Source: JOPF133 sp052144935 (GTDB lineage Bacteria; Acidobacteriota; Terriglobia; Bryobacterales; Bryobacteraceae). From it: a stretch of 29,627 nucleotides of DNA. How positions within the stretch are numbered: position 1 is the first letter of the stretch; every line of letters begins with the position of its first letter. This document shows, in pieces, positions 6,899-14,102 of this stretch. The DNA lies in contig JBKQPR010000047.1 in assembly GCA_052144935.1 (NCBI GenBank), positions 1 to 29,627 on the forward strand, in the 5' to 3' direction. The notes beneath the pieces were generated by a model. It ran no database searches. It was not told the origin of the DNA and saw only the letters and a list, made by a program, of their open reading frames with translations. The translations under genes were made by a program, and so were the position numbers.

Positions 6899-8124
6899 GC
6901 GCAGCCTATCCGAACCCGCGCGTGACCCTCGATCCGGCGTCGCGCCGGGCCCGCGCCGAAATCGAGGTGCGCAACCAATCCCAGGAGACCTGGCGCGCGG
7001 CGGAGGGATTTGCCATCGGCTATCACCTCTTCGATGCCGCCACGGGCACGCTGATTGTGGATGGCCCTCGCGTGGCGCCGGCCGGCGAGGTGAAGCCCGG
7101 CGAGACCTTCCACGCCGAGTTCGAGATCGAAGTGCCGCCCGAAGACGGCCGCTACCAGGTGCTGCTCTCGCCCATGCGCGACGGGGTCTGCTGGTATTAT
7201 GAGCGGGGCTGGCCGTTCGTACTGGCCGAAGCGGTGGTGGAGGAAGGCTGCACGCGCCTCGAGCGGGTTTCCGTGGCCACGCTCGCCACCTTGCACCGCC
7301 GGCAGCGGCTGCGCGCGCTGGGCCGCGCCGTCACTTACCCCGTACTTACTATCTGGCGCAACCGCAGCCTCATTCGCGTGATGGTGCGGCGCGACATCCT
7401 GGGCCGGTACCGCGGCTCGTTCGGCGGGTCGCTTTGGACCGTCCTCAGCCCGCTGTTATTGATGCTGACCTATTTTTTCGTCTTCGCCATGGTGCTGCGC
7501 ACCAAGTTCCCGGGCGACCCCAGCCGCGCCGGATTCGCCCTCTACTACCTCTCCGGCATGTTGCCCTGGCTGGCCTTCAGCGAAGCCGCCGGGCGCGCGC
7601 CCACGGTGATGCTGGAGCACCGCAATTTCGTGAAGAAGCTGGTGTTCGCGGTGGAGACATTGCCGGTGAACCTGGTGGCCGCGGGCCTGGTCAGCGAATT
7701 CTTCGCCGTGATTCTCTACGCGCTGTTCCTGCTGGCGGTGCGGCACAGCATCCCCGCGACGGTGCTCTGGCTGCCCGTGCTGGTGCTGCCGCAAGTGCTG
7801 TTCACCGCGGGGGTGGCCTGGTTTCTGGCCGCGCTGGGAGTGTTTGTGCGCGATCTCGGCCAGTTCCTGGGCTTCCTGCTCACCATCTGGTTTTTCATCA
7901 CGCCGATCTGCTATCCCGAAGCTTCCTGGCCCCCAGGCGCCGCACCGCTGCTTTCCAAGAATCCGATTCTGGTGCTGGTGCGCGGCTACCGCGCCGTCTT
8001 CCTGGAGCGGCACGCGCCCGCCTTCGGCCCGCTCTGGAAACTGTGGCTGCTTTCCGTGGTCGTATTCATCGCCGGCCACGCCTGGTTCTACAAACTGCGC
8101 AAGTCGTTCGCCGACATGATCTGA
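6895..8124 (+). CDS. ABC-2 polysaccharide export permease with N-terminal Wzt-C-like domain
   Basis: A 409-residue protein. From about residue 150 it is an ABC-2 type membrane permease of the Wzm/TagG kind: VMVRRDILGRYRGSFGGSLWTVLSPLLLMLTYFFVF is the amphipathic entry helix and first membrane segment, followed by five further hydrophobic segments and the ending SFADMI. It would move a lipid-linked polysaccharide across the inner membrane together with an ATPase. Residues about 5-115 are a soluble beta-sandwich-like region (EIEVRNQSQETWRA, FAIGYHLFDAATG, GRYQVLLSPMRDGVCWYYERG) that resembles the carbohydrate-binding C-terminal domain of Wzt ATPases. Carrying it on the permease is unusual. Start ATG 6895 overlaps the preceding stop. 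No ATPase gene lies in the window; it may be to the left. Confidence 0.85.
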   Translation: MSAAYPNPRVTLDPASRRARAEIEVRNQSQETWRAAEGFAIGYHLFDAATGTLIVDGPRVAPAGEVKPGETFHAEFEIEVPPEDGRYQVLLSPMRDGVCWYYERGWPFVLAEAVVEEGCTRLERVSVATLATLHRRQRLRALGRAVTYPVLTIWRNRSLIRVMVRRDILGRYRGSFGGSLWTVLSPLLLMLTYFFVFAMVLRTKFPGDPSRAGFALYYLSGMLPWLAFSEAAGRAPTVMLEHRNFVKKLVFAVETLPVNLVAAGLVSEFFAVILYALFLLAVRHSIPATVLWLPVLVLPQVLFTAGVAWFLAALGVFVRDLGQFLGFLLTIWFFITPICYPEASWPPGAAPLLSKNPILVLVRGYRAVFLERHAPAFGPLWKLWLLSVVVFIAGHAWFYKLRKSFADMI

Positions 8125-8128
8125 CCCG

Positions 8129-8758
8129 ATGCATACGCTGCTGCAGCACCTCGCCAAGTACCTGATCGCCTACGGGCCGGCCGGCGTTTTCCTGCTCAGC
8201 GCGATCGATTCGATGGGCGTGCCGCTGCCGGCCGTGCTGGACGGACTGGTGATCGGGGTGGCCGCCGATAGCGTCAAGACGCCCTACATCGCCTGGCTCA
8301 CTGCACTGCTGGCGGTGATCGGATCGGCCGGCGGAAACCTTGTGCTCTTTATGGGCGCGCGCCACGGCCGCAGACTCTTCCGCAGGAAGGCGGCGCCCGA
8401 AGCCGTCCCGGGCAGGTTTCAGAGATGGTTCCACCGCTACGGCCTGGTGACCGTGTTCATCCCCGCGGTCACGCCGGTGCCCCCGATGCCTCTGAAGTTT
8501 TTCGTTATCTCGGCGGGCGCGTTCCACACCCCGTTTTCCACTTTCCTGGCGGTGGTTGTGCTGGCGCGCGCCATCCGTTTCTTCGGCGAAGCCTGGCTGG
8601 GCCTGCAACTCGGCCTGGATGCGCAGGGCTTCCTGATCCACAACGGCTGGAGGCTGGCCGGCGGCTTTCTGGTACTGGCGCTGGCGATGGTCCTGCTGCT
8701 GCGCCTGGCAGGGCGGAAACGAGCGGGAGCGGGCGGGGATGGGGCCGCCCCGCTATAA
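8129..8758 (+). CDS. VTT/DedA-like inner-membrane protein
   Basis: A 209-residue integral membrane protein of the VTT (SNARE-associated, DedA-like) family. These proteins help membrane homeostasis, and some recycle undecaprenyl or phospholipid carriers across the membrane. The family core is visible: GPAGVFLLSAIDSMGVPLPA near the N-terminus, then a glycine-rich loop (GSAGGNLVLFMGARHGRR), then FHRYGLVTVFIPAVTPVPPMPLKFFVISAGAF, the re-entrant proline-rich motif, and two C-terminal hydrophobic segments. It starts four bases after the permease stop, so co-transcription with the glycan export gene is likely; a carrier-lipid role would fit that setting but is inferred. A perfect TATAAT (8754-8759) overlaps its stop codon. 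Confidence 0.8.
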   Translation: MHTLLQHLAKYLIAYGPAGVFLLSAIDSMGVPLPAVLDGLVIGVAADSVKTPYIAWLTALLAVIGSAGGNLVLFMGARHGRRLFRRKAAPEAVPGRFQRWFHRYGLVTVFIPAVTPVPPMPLKFFVISAGAFHTPFSTFLAVVVLARAIRFFGEAWLGLQLGLDAQGFLIHNGWRLAGGFLVLALAMVLLLRLAGRKRAGAGGDGAAPL

Positions 8759-8790
8759 TCGAACCAGGACGGCCGACGGCAAAAGGATAC

Positions 8791-9096
8791 ATGGAAGAGC
8801 GCGCTGGTGGCTACTACGTGGCTGGAACGCGTGTGTCTCTCGATTCCATCGTCCAGTGCTTGAACGAAGGCCTCTCCCCCGAAGCGATCCTGGGAGAATT
8901 CGAAACTCTCACTCTCGCCCAAGTCTACGGCGCAATCGCGTTCTACCTCGACGACCAACCTGCCATCGATGTTTACCACCTGCGCCAGAAGCAGCGCTTC
9001 GAGGCCATGCAACGCGCCTCCGCGCCTCTGCCCGAGGGGCTGCGCGAACGGCTGGATGCCGCGCGAGAACACCTCCATTCCGGACGTACGGAATAG
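8791..9096 (+). CDS. DUF433 antitoxin
   Basis: A 101-residue protein starting at ATG 8791, with AGGA at 8784-8787. The sequence YYVAGTRVSLDSIVQCLNEGLSPEAILGEFETLTLAQVYGAIAFYLDD is a textbook DUF433 domain: a strand followed by an HTH-like fold, usually the DNA-binding antitoxin of a pair with a DUF5615 PIN-like toxin. It would neutralise the toxin and repress the operon. The TATAAT at 8754-8759 could be its -10 box, although the -35 region is poor. The toxin gene that follows at 9097 has no gap but is broken, so the antitoxin may be a leftover. Confidence 0.85.
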   Translation: MEERAGGYYVAGTRVSLDSIVQCLNEGLSPEAILGEFETLTLAQVYGAIAFYLDDQPAIDVYHLRQKQRFEAMQRASAPLPEGLRERLDAAREHLHSGRTE

Positions 9097-9448
9097 GTGA
9101 AGCCCCGGTTCCAGGCCGATAACGACCGCGAGGTTTCATCGGCATGGGCGTCTTGCGGCGCGAGCCTTCGATCGATTTTCAGAGCGCGCATGATGCCGCC
9201 TCCACACCCTTTCCGACCCGGAAGTGCTCCGGCTGGCGGCTGTGCAAGGCCGCATCCTCATCTCGCACGACGAGAACTCCATGCCTGGCCATTTCGGCGG
9301 TTTTCTCGCGAGCGGGAACCGCAGCCCCGGCGTCCTGATGGTGCCGCAAGGGCAGCCGGTCGGGCGTGTGATCGCAAGTATCCTGCTGATCCGGATCGCA
9401 TCGGAGGCGGATGAACGGATGGATCGAATCGTCTGGCTGCCTCTGTAG
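9097..9448 (+). pseudogene. Frameshifted DUF5615 PIN-like toxin
   Basis: Three reading frames in succession spell a DUF5615-type toxin. The first (from GTG 9097) gives KPRFQADND, the second gives MGVLRREPSIDFQSAHDA (9144-9197), the third gives PEVLRLAAVQGRILISHDENSMPGHF through to IVWLPL and TAG at 9446-9448. The frame changes lie between about 9125 and 9143 and between about 9197 and 9207. The family is about 115 residues, which the sum of the pieces matches. The catalytic-type core ADND and SHDE segments survive but cannot be joined without two shifts. It abuts the antitoxin stop exactly. It is either dead or carries sequencing errors. Confidence 0.75.
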
Positions 9449-9475
9449 CTTCTGCGAAGCAAACGCCGAGGGGCG

Positions 9476-9503
9476 TCTCAACCCATGAGTTCCGCCGAGT
9501 CAC
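9476..9503. repeat. Left direct repeat flanking vapBC
   Basis: This 28-base segment matches 10343-10371 with one mismatch and one missing base (core CCCATGAGTTCCG, then CGAGTCAC). Read on the minus strand it is a damaged copy of the last codons and stop of the monooxygenase gene that ends at 10345. Confidence 0.65.
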
Positions 9504-9582
9504 AGCTCCGTTTTCGTGGACAATCCCCCGGCCCCCGGGGTAAGGTGGGTTCCACGCTACACTGAAAGAGCAGAGGATTGCC

Positions 9583-9864
9583 GTGACCGTCACCCTAAAC
9601 CTCAAGCCTGAAGTCGAAGCCGGTTTGCTGGCACAAGCGCGAGCCACCGGTATGACGCTGGAAGGCTATCTTCAGCAGATGGTTGAAAAAGAACTATCCG
9701 CCGAGGCGCTCGAAGGCGGACCGTCCGAAGGAAGCGGAATGGTGTGGGAAAATGGCCTCTTCGTCTACCGTACCGGCAAGCCCCTACCCGCTTATGTCGT
9801 CGATGACGCCATCAGCCGTTCTCGTGACGAGAGATCCCTGCATATTCTGGGCGATCTCTCTTGA
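9583..9864 (+). CDS. vapB: VapB-type antitoxin
   Basis: A 93-residue protein with start GTG 9583, preceded by AGAGG at 9572-9576. The N-terminus MTVTLNLKPEVEAGLLAQARATGMTLEGYLQQMVEKEL is a ribbon-helix-helix-like unit, a strand then two helices, as in many VapB antitoxins. The C-terminal half (VWENGLFVYRTGKPLP, then DDAISRSRDERSLHILGD) is the tail expected to wrap the toxin. The stop overlaps the toxin start by four bases (TTGA), the usual coupling in such pairs. It probably represses its own operon. The family assignment rests on pattern and on the PIN gene that follows. Confidence 0.8.
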   Translation: MTVTLNLKPEVEAGLLAQARATGMTLEGYLQQMVEKELSAEALEGGPSEGSGMVWENGLFVYRTGKPLPAYVVDDAISRSRDERSLHILGDLS

Positions 9865-10289
9865 GGCTCTTCTTCGATAGCTCGGTTCTCGTGCCGATCT
9901 TCTACGCCGATCATCCGCATCACGCACCCAGCGCAAGAGTATTTCTTGAAGCCGGCAAAGACGATTTCTGTGCCCTCCGCACGCTTGGCGAAGTGTATAC
10001 AACGCTGACCGGCCTTCCAGTTCGTCCTCGCATTACCGGCGCAGAAGGCGTGGCAATTGTGAAACAGATTCGCGAAAGGCTGACCGTCGTTTCCCTTACC
10101 GAGCAGGAATACATATCCACGTTGGAGATGGCGTCGTCCACTGTTGTCGGTAATGCCGCCTACGATGCGCTCATCGCCCGATGTGCCCTAAAGGCGGGCG
10201 CGACTGTATTGCTGACGTGGAACGTCCAGCACTTCATCAGGCTGGGACCCGAGATTGCCCGCCTCGTGAAAACACCTGCGCAACTTTGA
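9861..10289 (+). CDS. vapC: VapC-type PIN-domain ribonuclease toxin
   Basis: A complete PIN-domain protein of 142 residues. The acidic metal-binding set is in place: D6 in FFDSSVLV, E44 in TLGEVYTTL, D102 in NAAYDALIARCAL, and N121 in LTWNVQHF at the fourth position. PIN toxins cut tRNA or rRNA when the antitoxin is degraded. The start is TTG 9861, overlapping the antitoxin stop, and no better start is available because the PIN fold begins at once. Intact catalytic residues suggest a working toxin, unlike the other two PIN-type genes in this window. The pair is bracketed by direct repeats, which suggests it arrived as a cassette. Confidence 0.9.
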   Translation: MRLFFDSSVLVPIFYADHPHHAPSARVFLEAGKDDFCALRTLGEVYTTLTGLPVRPRITGAEGVAIVKQIRERLTVVSLTEQEYISTLEMASSTVVGNAAYDALIARCALKAGATVLLTWNVQHFIRLGPEIARLVKTPAQL

Positions 10290-10342
10290 TCGCCCTCATT
10301 GCCGTTCATAATCGCCGCCTCACCTCTCCGGCGCTTCCGGGA

Positions 10343-10371
10343 TCTCACCCCATGAGTTCCGCGCGAGTCAC
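10343..10371. repeat. Right direct repeat flanking vapBC
   Basis: This copy contains the native 3' end of the monooxygenase gene (minus-strand codons VTRAELMG and stop). Its partner at 9476-9503 lies on the other side of vapBC, 839 bases away. Confidence 0.65.
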
Positions 10372-10635
10372 TTCCCGAGGCTGGTCCACCAGCGAATCCG
10401 CGCGTTCGAGGAAGCGCACGGTATGGGGCAAGGTAACATGAGTTTCGAACGCATCCTCGCCGGTCCAGCGCGAGTGAATGTAGAACAGCCGAGGATCCCG
10501 GATGGAGCGGAAGGCGTGAATGCTCAGGCACCCGGGCTCCGCGCGGGTTGGACCGAGAACCTCGTCGAGCGCCTGCGCCAGGGCCGCTTCGTCGCCGGCG
10601 CGGGCATGAAAACGGCCGAAGATGAAGAGTTCCAT
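10345..10635 (-). CDS. ABM-type antibiotic biosynthesis monooxygenase / quinol monooxygenase
   Basis: A 96-residue protein of the ABM dimeric alpha-beta barrel family (YgiN-like). The start MELFIFGRFHARAGDEAALAQAL, the central EPGCLSIHAFRSIRDPRLFYIHSRWTGEDAFETHV and the ending helix HTVRFLERADSLV follow the family pattern, in which a conserved W/Y region and the His in the EAFETH segment shape the pocket. Members oxidise quinols or aromatic substrates without a cofactor, or degrade haem; the substrate here is unknown. It lies three bases after the flavin-type gene on the same strand, so the two likely form an operon. Its 3' end is partly duplicated on the far side of vapBC. Confidence 0.8.
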   Translation of the reverse strand: MELFIFGRFHARAGDEAALAQALDEVLGPTRAEPGCLSIHAFRSIRDPRLFYIHSRWTGEDAFETHVTLPHTVRFLERADSLVDQPREVTRAELMG

Positions 10636-10638
10636 GGG

Positions 10639-11292
10639 TTAGCTCAGCCTCTCCTTCCCGTACCCTAACACATGCTCCGGCGCTTCGGTGCCGTTCGCCA
10701 GTCTTGGATCCGGCATCGGCGCCCCGGCCGTCAGCTTCAATGGAAGAACACCGGCCCAGACCGGCAAGGCGTAATCCTCTTCGTCGTCCAAAGGCGGACC
10801 GGTCCGAACCTTCGCGGAAGCCTCCTCGATGGCGAATTCGAGCACCGCCGTAGCCTTTAACTCCTTCTCGTAAGGCGCCCGCACGGCTTCCCAGCGGCCC
10901 GCCATCACGTGTTCGGAGATCACCCGCAGGGCTCGCGTCTTGCGCGCCGGATCTTCGATCGCTCGGGCGGTTCCAAAGGCCATCACGGAGCGGTAGTTCA
11001 TGGAATGATGAAAGGCCGACCGCGCCAGCACCAGCCCATCCACCAGCGTCACGGTCACGCACGCGGGCGCGCCGCCATCGAGTTCCCGCAGCATGCGGCT
11101 GGCGGCCGAACCGTGCAGGTAGAGCCGGTCGCCGTCGCGGCCGAACAACGTGGGGATCACAAAGGGCTGCCCATCCACGCAGAAGCCCACGTGGGCCAGG
11201 AAGGCGGCGTCCAGGATCGCGTGGATGGTGGCGGGGTCGTGCGATCCGCGCTTGGGTAAGCGGTGAAGCTCGGTGCGTTCGGTCAGTATCAT
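10639..11292 (-). CDS. Pyridoxamine 5'-phosphate oxidase-family flavoprotein
   Basis: A 217-residue protein of the PNPOx-like split-barrel family (FMN-binding, NimA/YkwA-like). Characteristic segments are THRLPKRG-like ELHRLPKRGSHDPATIHAIL, DAAFLAHVGFCVDGQPFVIPTLFGRDGDRLYLHGSAASRML and HHSMNYRSVMAFGTA. ATG 11292 was chosen because the conserved core starts just after it; the frame runs further upstream but would overlap the divergent regulator. A GGAG sits one base before this ATG, too close to be ideal. It is divergent from a MocR regulator with only 29 bases between the starts, so it is the probable target of that regulator. Substrate unknown. Confidence 0.8.
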   Translation of the reverse strand: MILTERTELHRLPKRGSHDPATIHAILDAAFLAHVGFCVDGQPFVIPTLFGRDGDRLYLHGSAASRMLRELDGGAPACVTVTLVDGLVLARSAFHHSMNYRSVMAFGTARAIEDPARKTRALRVISEHVMAGRWEAVRAPYEKELKATAVLEFAIEEASAKVRTGPPLDDEEDYALPVWAGVLPLKLTAGAPMPDPRLANGTEAPEHVLGYGKERLS

Positions 11293-11321
11293 ACTCCGAA
11301 GATGACAGAAGCCGTGGTATT
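11293..11321. promoter_or_regulatory. 29-base divergent control region
   Basis: Only 29 bases separate the start of the flavoprotein gene (minus) from the TTG of the MocR-type regulator (plus). Both promoters must overlap the opposing coding sequence or give almost leaderless messages. No clear -35/-10 pair or repeated operator half-site stands out to me. Confidence 0.35.
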
Positions 11322-12806
11322 TTGAAAGCGCCACTTTCCGTGTCGTTGGCGATACCACTTTCGAAGCATGGCGGGCCGCTCTTCCGGCAGGTCTACACGG
11401 GGCTGCGGGAAGCTGTCCTCTCGGGCACGTTTCGCGCGGGTGACCGCTTCCCTTCCACCCGCGACCTGGCCGAGCAGCTTGGCGTCTCCCGCACCGCCGT
11501 GCTGGCAGCCTACGATCAGTTGCTGGCCGAGGGGTTCGTGGTGGGGCGCGCCGGATCGGGGACTTATGTCGCCGAAGGTCTGGGGACGAGCCGCACGCGG
11601 AGCCGCACGCGGGGCCTCACGCGCAGCGGGGAGAATCCCGCCAGGCTGTGGCTGTCCAGGTTCGGATCGGCAGCGGCAGCGGCCACGGAGCCGGCCACGG
11701 TGACCGTTCCGGAACGGCGGCCGGCTCCCCTGCGCTACGATTTCGCGTACGGGCGGAGCAGCGTGGAAACATTTCCCTTCGAGTTGTGGCGCCGCATCCT
11801 GCTGCGGCACGCGCGGAAAGGCACGCTGCGCGCCCTGGATTACGGCCCGCCGGCAGGCAGCCTGGCCTTGCGCGAAGCGATTTGCGTCCACCTGCGGCGC
11901 TCCCGCGCGGTGGTCTCGGACCCCTCGCAGGTGATCGTGGTCAACGGGTGGCAGCAGGCGCTCGATCTGACCGCCCGCATCCTCCTGGAGCGCGGCGATC
12001 CGGTGGCCATCGAAGATCCGCACTACCAGGGCGCGAGGAAAGTTTTTCAGGCCGCCGGAGCGCGCCTCGACGCCGTGCCGGTGGATGGCGATGGATTGGA
12101 CCCCGCCAAACTGCCGGAGAGCGCGCGGATTGCCTTCGTCACTCCGTCACACCAACTCCCCACCGGGGCGATTCTGCCGCTGGCCCGGCGCCTGGCGCTG
12201 CTCGAATGGGCCAAGCGCTCGGGCGCAGTGGTGATCGAAGACGACTACGATGGCGAGTTCCGTTACCATGGCCAGCCTCTGGAGTCGATGCAAGGGTTGG
12301 ACACCGAGGGGCGGGTGATCTACCTGGGCACCTTTTCGCGCACCATCTTCCCCGCCCTGCGGATTGGCTACCTGATCGCTCCGAAGTCCCTGGCGCCGGC
12401 GTTTACGGGCGCGAAATGGCTTTCCGACCGGCATACCTCCACGCTGGAGCAGGAGGCGCTGGCGGAGTTCATTGCCACAGGCGCGTATGAGCGCCACCTG
12501 CGCCGGGCGCGGCGCTTGAACGCCAGGCGCTGCCAGGTGCTGCTCGACGCGATCCACAAGTATCTGGGCGATCGCGTCGGCGTCACGGGCGACGCTTCCG
12601 GCACCCACCTGGTGCTGTGGCCGCGCGGCAGAGTTTCGGAAAAGGCCGTCATCGCGCGAGCCGCGGCGAGGAACGTAGCGGTCTATGGGATCTCGGGCTA
12701 CTTCTTGGGGCCGGCCCGGCAGGTTGGCTTGATACTCGGCTACTCCCGGATGAAGGAGGCCGAGATTCGCGAGGGTATCCGCCGGCTGGGAGAAGCGATC
12801 GGTTGA
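11322..12806 (+). CDS. MocR/PdxR-type GntR transcriptional regulator
   Basis: A 494-residue regulator with an N-terminal winged helix (FRQVYTGLREAVLSGTFRAG, STRDLAEQLGVSRTAVLAAYDQLLAEGFV, GSGTYVAE) and a C-terminal aminotransferase-like domain. The aminotransferase part keeps the pyridine-nitrogen Asp region (VIEDDYDGEFRYHG), but the motif that normally reads GTFSK, holding the PLP-binding lysine, reads GTFSR here (arginine at about residue 340). If correct, a normal Schiff base cannot form and the effector response may differ. The start is TTG 11322 or GTG 11340; there is no clear ribosome site. It is divergent from the PNPOx-like gene, the usual arrangement for MocR-type control of vitamin B6 or flavin-linked genes. 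Confidence 0.85.
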   Translation: MKAPLSVSLAIPLSKHGGPLFRQVYTGLREAVLSGTFRAGDRFPSTRDLAEQLGVSRTAVLAAYDQLLAEGFVVGRAGSGTYVAEGLGTSRTRSRTRGLTRSGENPARLWLSRFGSAAAAATEPATVTVPERRPAPLRYDFAYGRSSVETFPFELWRRILLRHARKGTLRALDYGPPAGSLALREAICVHLRRSRAVVSDPSQVIVVNGWQQALDLTARILLERGDPVAIEDPHYQGARKVFQAAGARLDAVPVDGDGLDPAKLPESARIAFVTPSHQLPTGAILPLARRLALLEWAKRSGAVVIEDDYDGEFRYHGQPLESMQGLDTEGRVIYLGTFSRTIFPALRIGYLIAPKSLAPAFTGAKWLSDRHTSTLEQEALAEFIATGAYERHLRRARRLNARRCQVLLDAIHKYLGDRVGVTGDASGTHLVLWPRGRVSEKAVIARAAARNVAVYGISGYFLGPARQVGLILGYSRMKEAEIREGIRRLGEAIG

Positions 12807-12859
12807 CGATGGCCGGAGAAACCGCTCACTGACCGACTGAGAACGTGAAAGAATTATCA

Positions 12860-12940
12860 GCCACAGATGAACACAGAACACAGATGAACACAGATAAAGC
12901 TTTTGGTTTTCATCAGCGTTCATCTGCGTTCATCTGTGGC
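12860..12940. repeat. Long inverted repeat between convergent genes
   Basis: The left arm has GCCACAGATGAAC followed by a second AGATGAAC, and the right arm has GTTCATCTG, then GTTCATCTGTGGC. The arms pair over about 25-30 bases with a short insertion. It lies between the converging MocR and Crp/Fnr genes, so it may end transcription from both sides. It lacks a T tract, so an intrinsic terminator is not certain. It is AT-richer than its surroundings and looks like a dispersed repeat. Confidence 0.55.
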
Positions 12941-12968
12941 CATGATGTTTTTGCTCAGCTTCTTAATC

Positions 12969-13652
12969 TTACGCGTTCTGGCGCAGCCACTCGCGGAAGG
13001 CATCCCGGTACAGGATGATTCCCTTGCGCGAATACCGCAGATAGCCCTGCCGGCGGAACTGGTTCATGTAGTGCGTCACGATCTCGCGCGAGGTCCCCAC
13101 ATACTGCGACAGCAGCTCGTGGGTGAACGGCACCATGCGGATCGACCCGTCGCTCTCGGGCGTGCCCAGGCGTTCCGAGAAGCGGATCAGCGAACGTGCC
13201 AGCCGGCGGGCAATGTTGTCCACCGAAAAACTCTCGATGCGGTGCGTGAAGTCGATGGTCCGCTGCACCAGAATCTGCATGAGGGCCACCGCCAGCCGCG
13301 GCCGCCGAATGACGATGTCCTCGATTTCCGTGGTGGTCCACGTCATCAGCTTGGTGTTCTCCAGCGCGGTGGCCTGCTCGGAGCGATGCGGCAGATTCAA
13401 AAACGCCGATTCCCCGAAGAACTCGTCGGGCTGGTAAATGTCCACCACCACCTGGTGACCGTCGTCCGCCAGCCGCGACACTTTCACCTTGCCATCGATT
13501 ACGAGGTAGATGCTGGTGGACGGCTGGTCCTGGTTGTAAATCATCTGGCCCTTGCGGTACTCGACAATGCTCGAGCACGGCAGATGCGCCAGCGGATCTT
13601 CCAACGGTTTCTCTGTTGTATAAGGCGTGAATACTATCGGACTCGTTGCCAT
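12969..13652 (-). CDS. Crp/Fnr-family transcriptional regulator
   Basis: A 227-residue regulator. The N-terminal cyclic-nucleotide-binding-like beta-roll is seen in STSIYLVIDGKVKVSRLADDG and the GEF-type segment DEFFGESAFLNLPHRSEQATAL. After a dimerisation helix, the winged helix reads PFTHELLSQYVGTSREIVTHYMNQFRRQGYLRYSRKGIIL. There is no N-terminal cysteine cluster, so an FNR-type iron-sulphur sensor is unlikely. I chose ATG 13652 because GGAGG at 13661-13665 (minus strand) sits eight bases before it; an ATG at 13667 lies on the far side of this site. The signal it senses is unknown. No operon partner: the next gene upstream is also on the minus strand, 48 bases away. Confidence 0.9.
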   Translation of the reverse strand: MATSPIVFTPYTTEKPLEDPLAHLPCSSIVEYRKGQMIYNQDQPSTSIYLVIDGKVKVSRLADDGHQVVVDIYQPDEFFGESAFLNLPHRSEQATALENTKLMTWTTTEIEDIVIRRPRLAVALMQILVQRTIDFTHRIESFSVDNIARRLARSLIRFSERLGTPESDGSIRMVPFTHELLSQYVGTSREIVTHYMNQFRRQGYLRYSRKGIILYRDAFREWLRQNA

Positions 13653-13700
13653 TTGTGTCTCCTCCAAGGACGTTCTATGACGTTTTCCAAAGGCCCGTTT

Positions 13701-14102
13701 CTACAGCCGCATCCCAACGCCGCCCGGCCCCTCAGACCGTTGGGGCGTGCAGGTTTCGCTGACCGTTTCGATCGTGCGCACTTTGAATAGGGGCAGTGCG
13801 CCTTGCGAGTTCGAAGTCCCCCGCACGGTCACCTTATGCCCCACATGTTTGGCGAAGGCTTCTTTCGGGAAGCCATCCGCCTCAAGATTGGCGATCGGAT
13901 TCATCGTCCGATCGTTCAGCAAAACGTAGCTGCCCTCCTGCTCGTCCACGCAACCGGTCAACGACGCTGGCGCATCCTTGGCCGGCGCTTTCTCCTTGCT
14001 CCCCTGCTTCGGGTTGTCCTGCTCCGCGCCTAAGGCGCAGGACCCAACCACCATGCAAGAGAACACGAAAATCGTGAGGACGAAAACTATTCTGCGAAAC
14101 AT
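13701..14102 (-). CDS. Small secreted DUF5818-like protein
   Basis: A 133-residue exported protein. The start MFRRIVFVLTIFVFSCMVVGSCALGAEQ is a signal peptide; VGSC could serve as a lipobox, so it may be a lipoprotein. A charged Lys/Ala/Pro linker (KQGSKEKAPAKDAPA) leads to SLTGCVDEQEGSYVLLNDRT, AFAKHVGHKVTVRGTS and FKVRTIETVSETC, which match the DUF5818 pattern: a beta-rich OB-like domain with a TGC start and a VGxxVxVxG strand. The function is unknown. ATG 14102 was taken because the signal peptide starts there, although the frame continues upstream. It precedes the Crp/Fnr gene and could be transcribed with it. Confidence 0.75.
   Translation of the reverse strand: MFRRIVFVLTIFVFSCMVVGSCALGAEQDNPKQGSKEKAPAKDAPASLTGCVDEQEGSYVLLNDRTMNPIANLEADGFPKEAFAKHVGHKVTVRGTSNSQGALPLFKVRTIETVSETCTPQRSEGPGGVGMRL

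Noticed and set aside
12903..13790. Plus-strand frame over the Crp/Fnr gene
   Set aside because: It is antisense to a protein with a clear sensor and winged helix, and carries no family motif.
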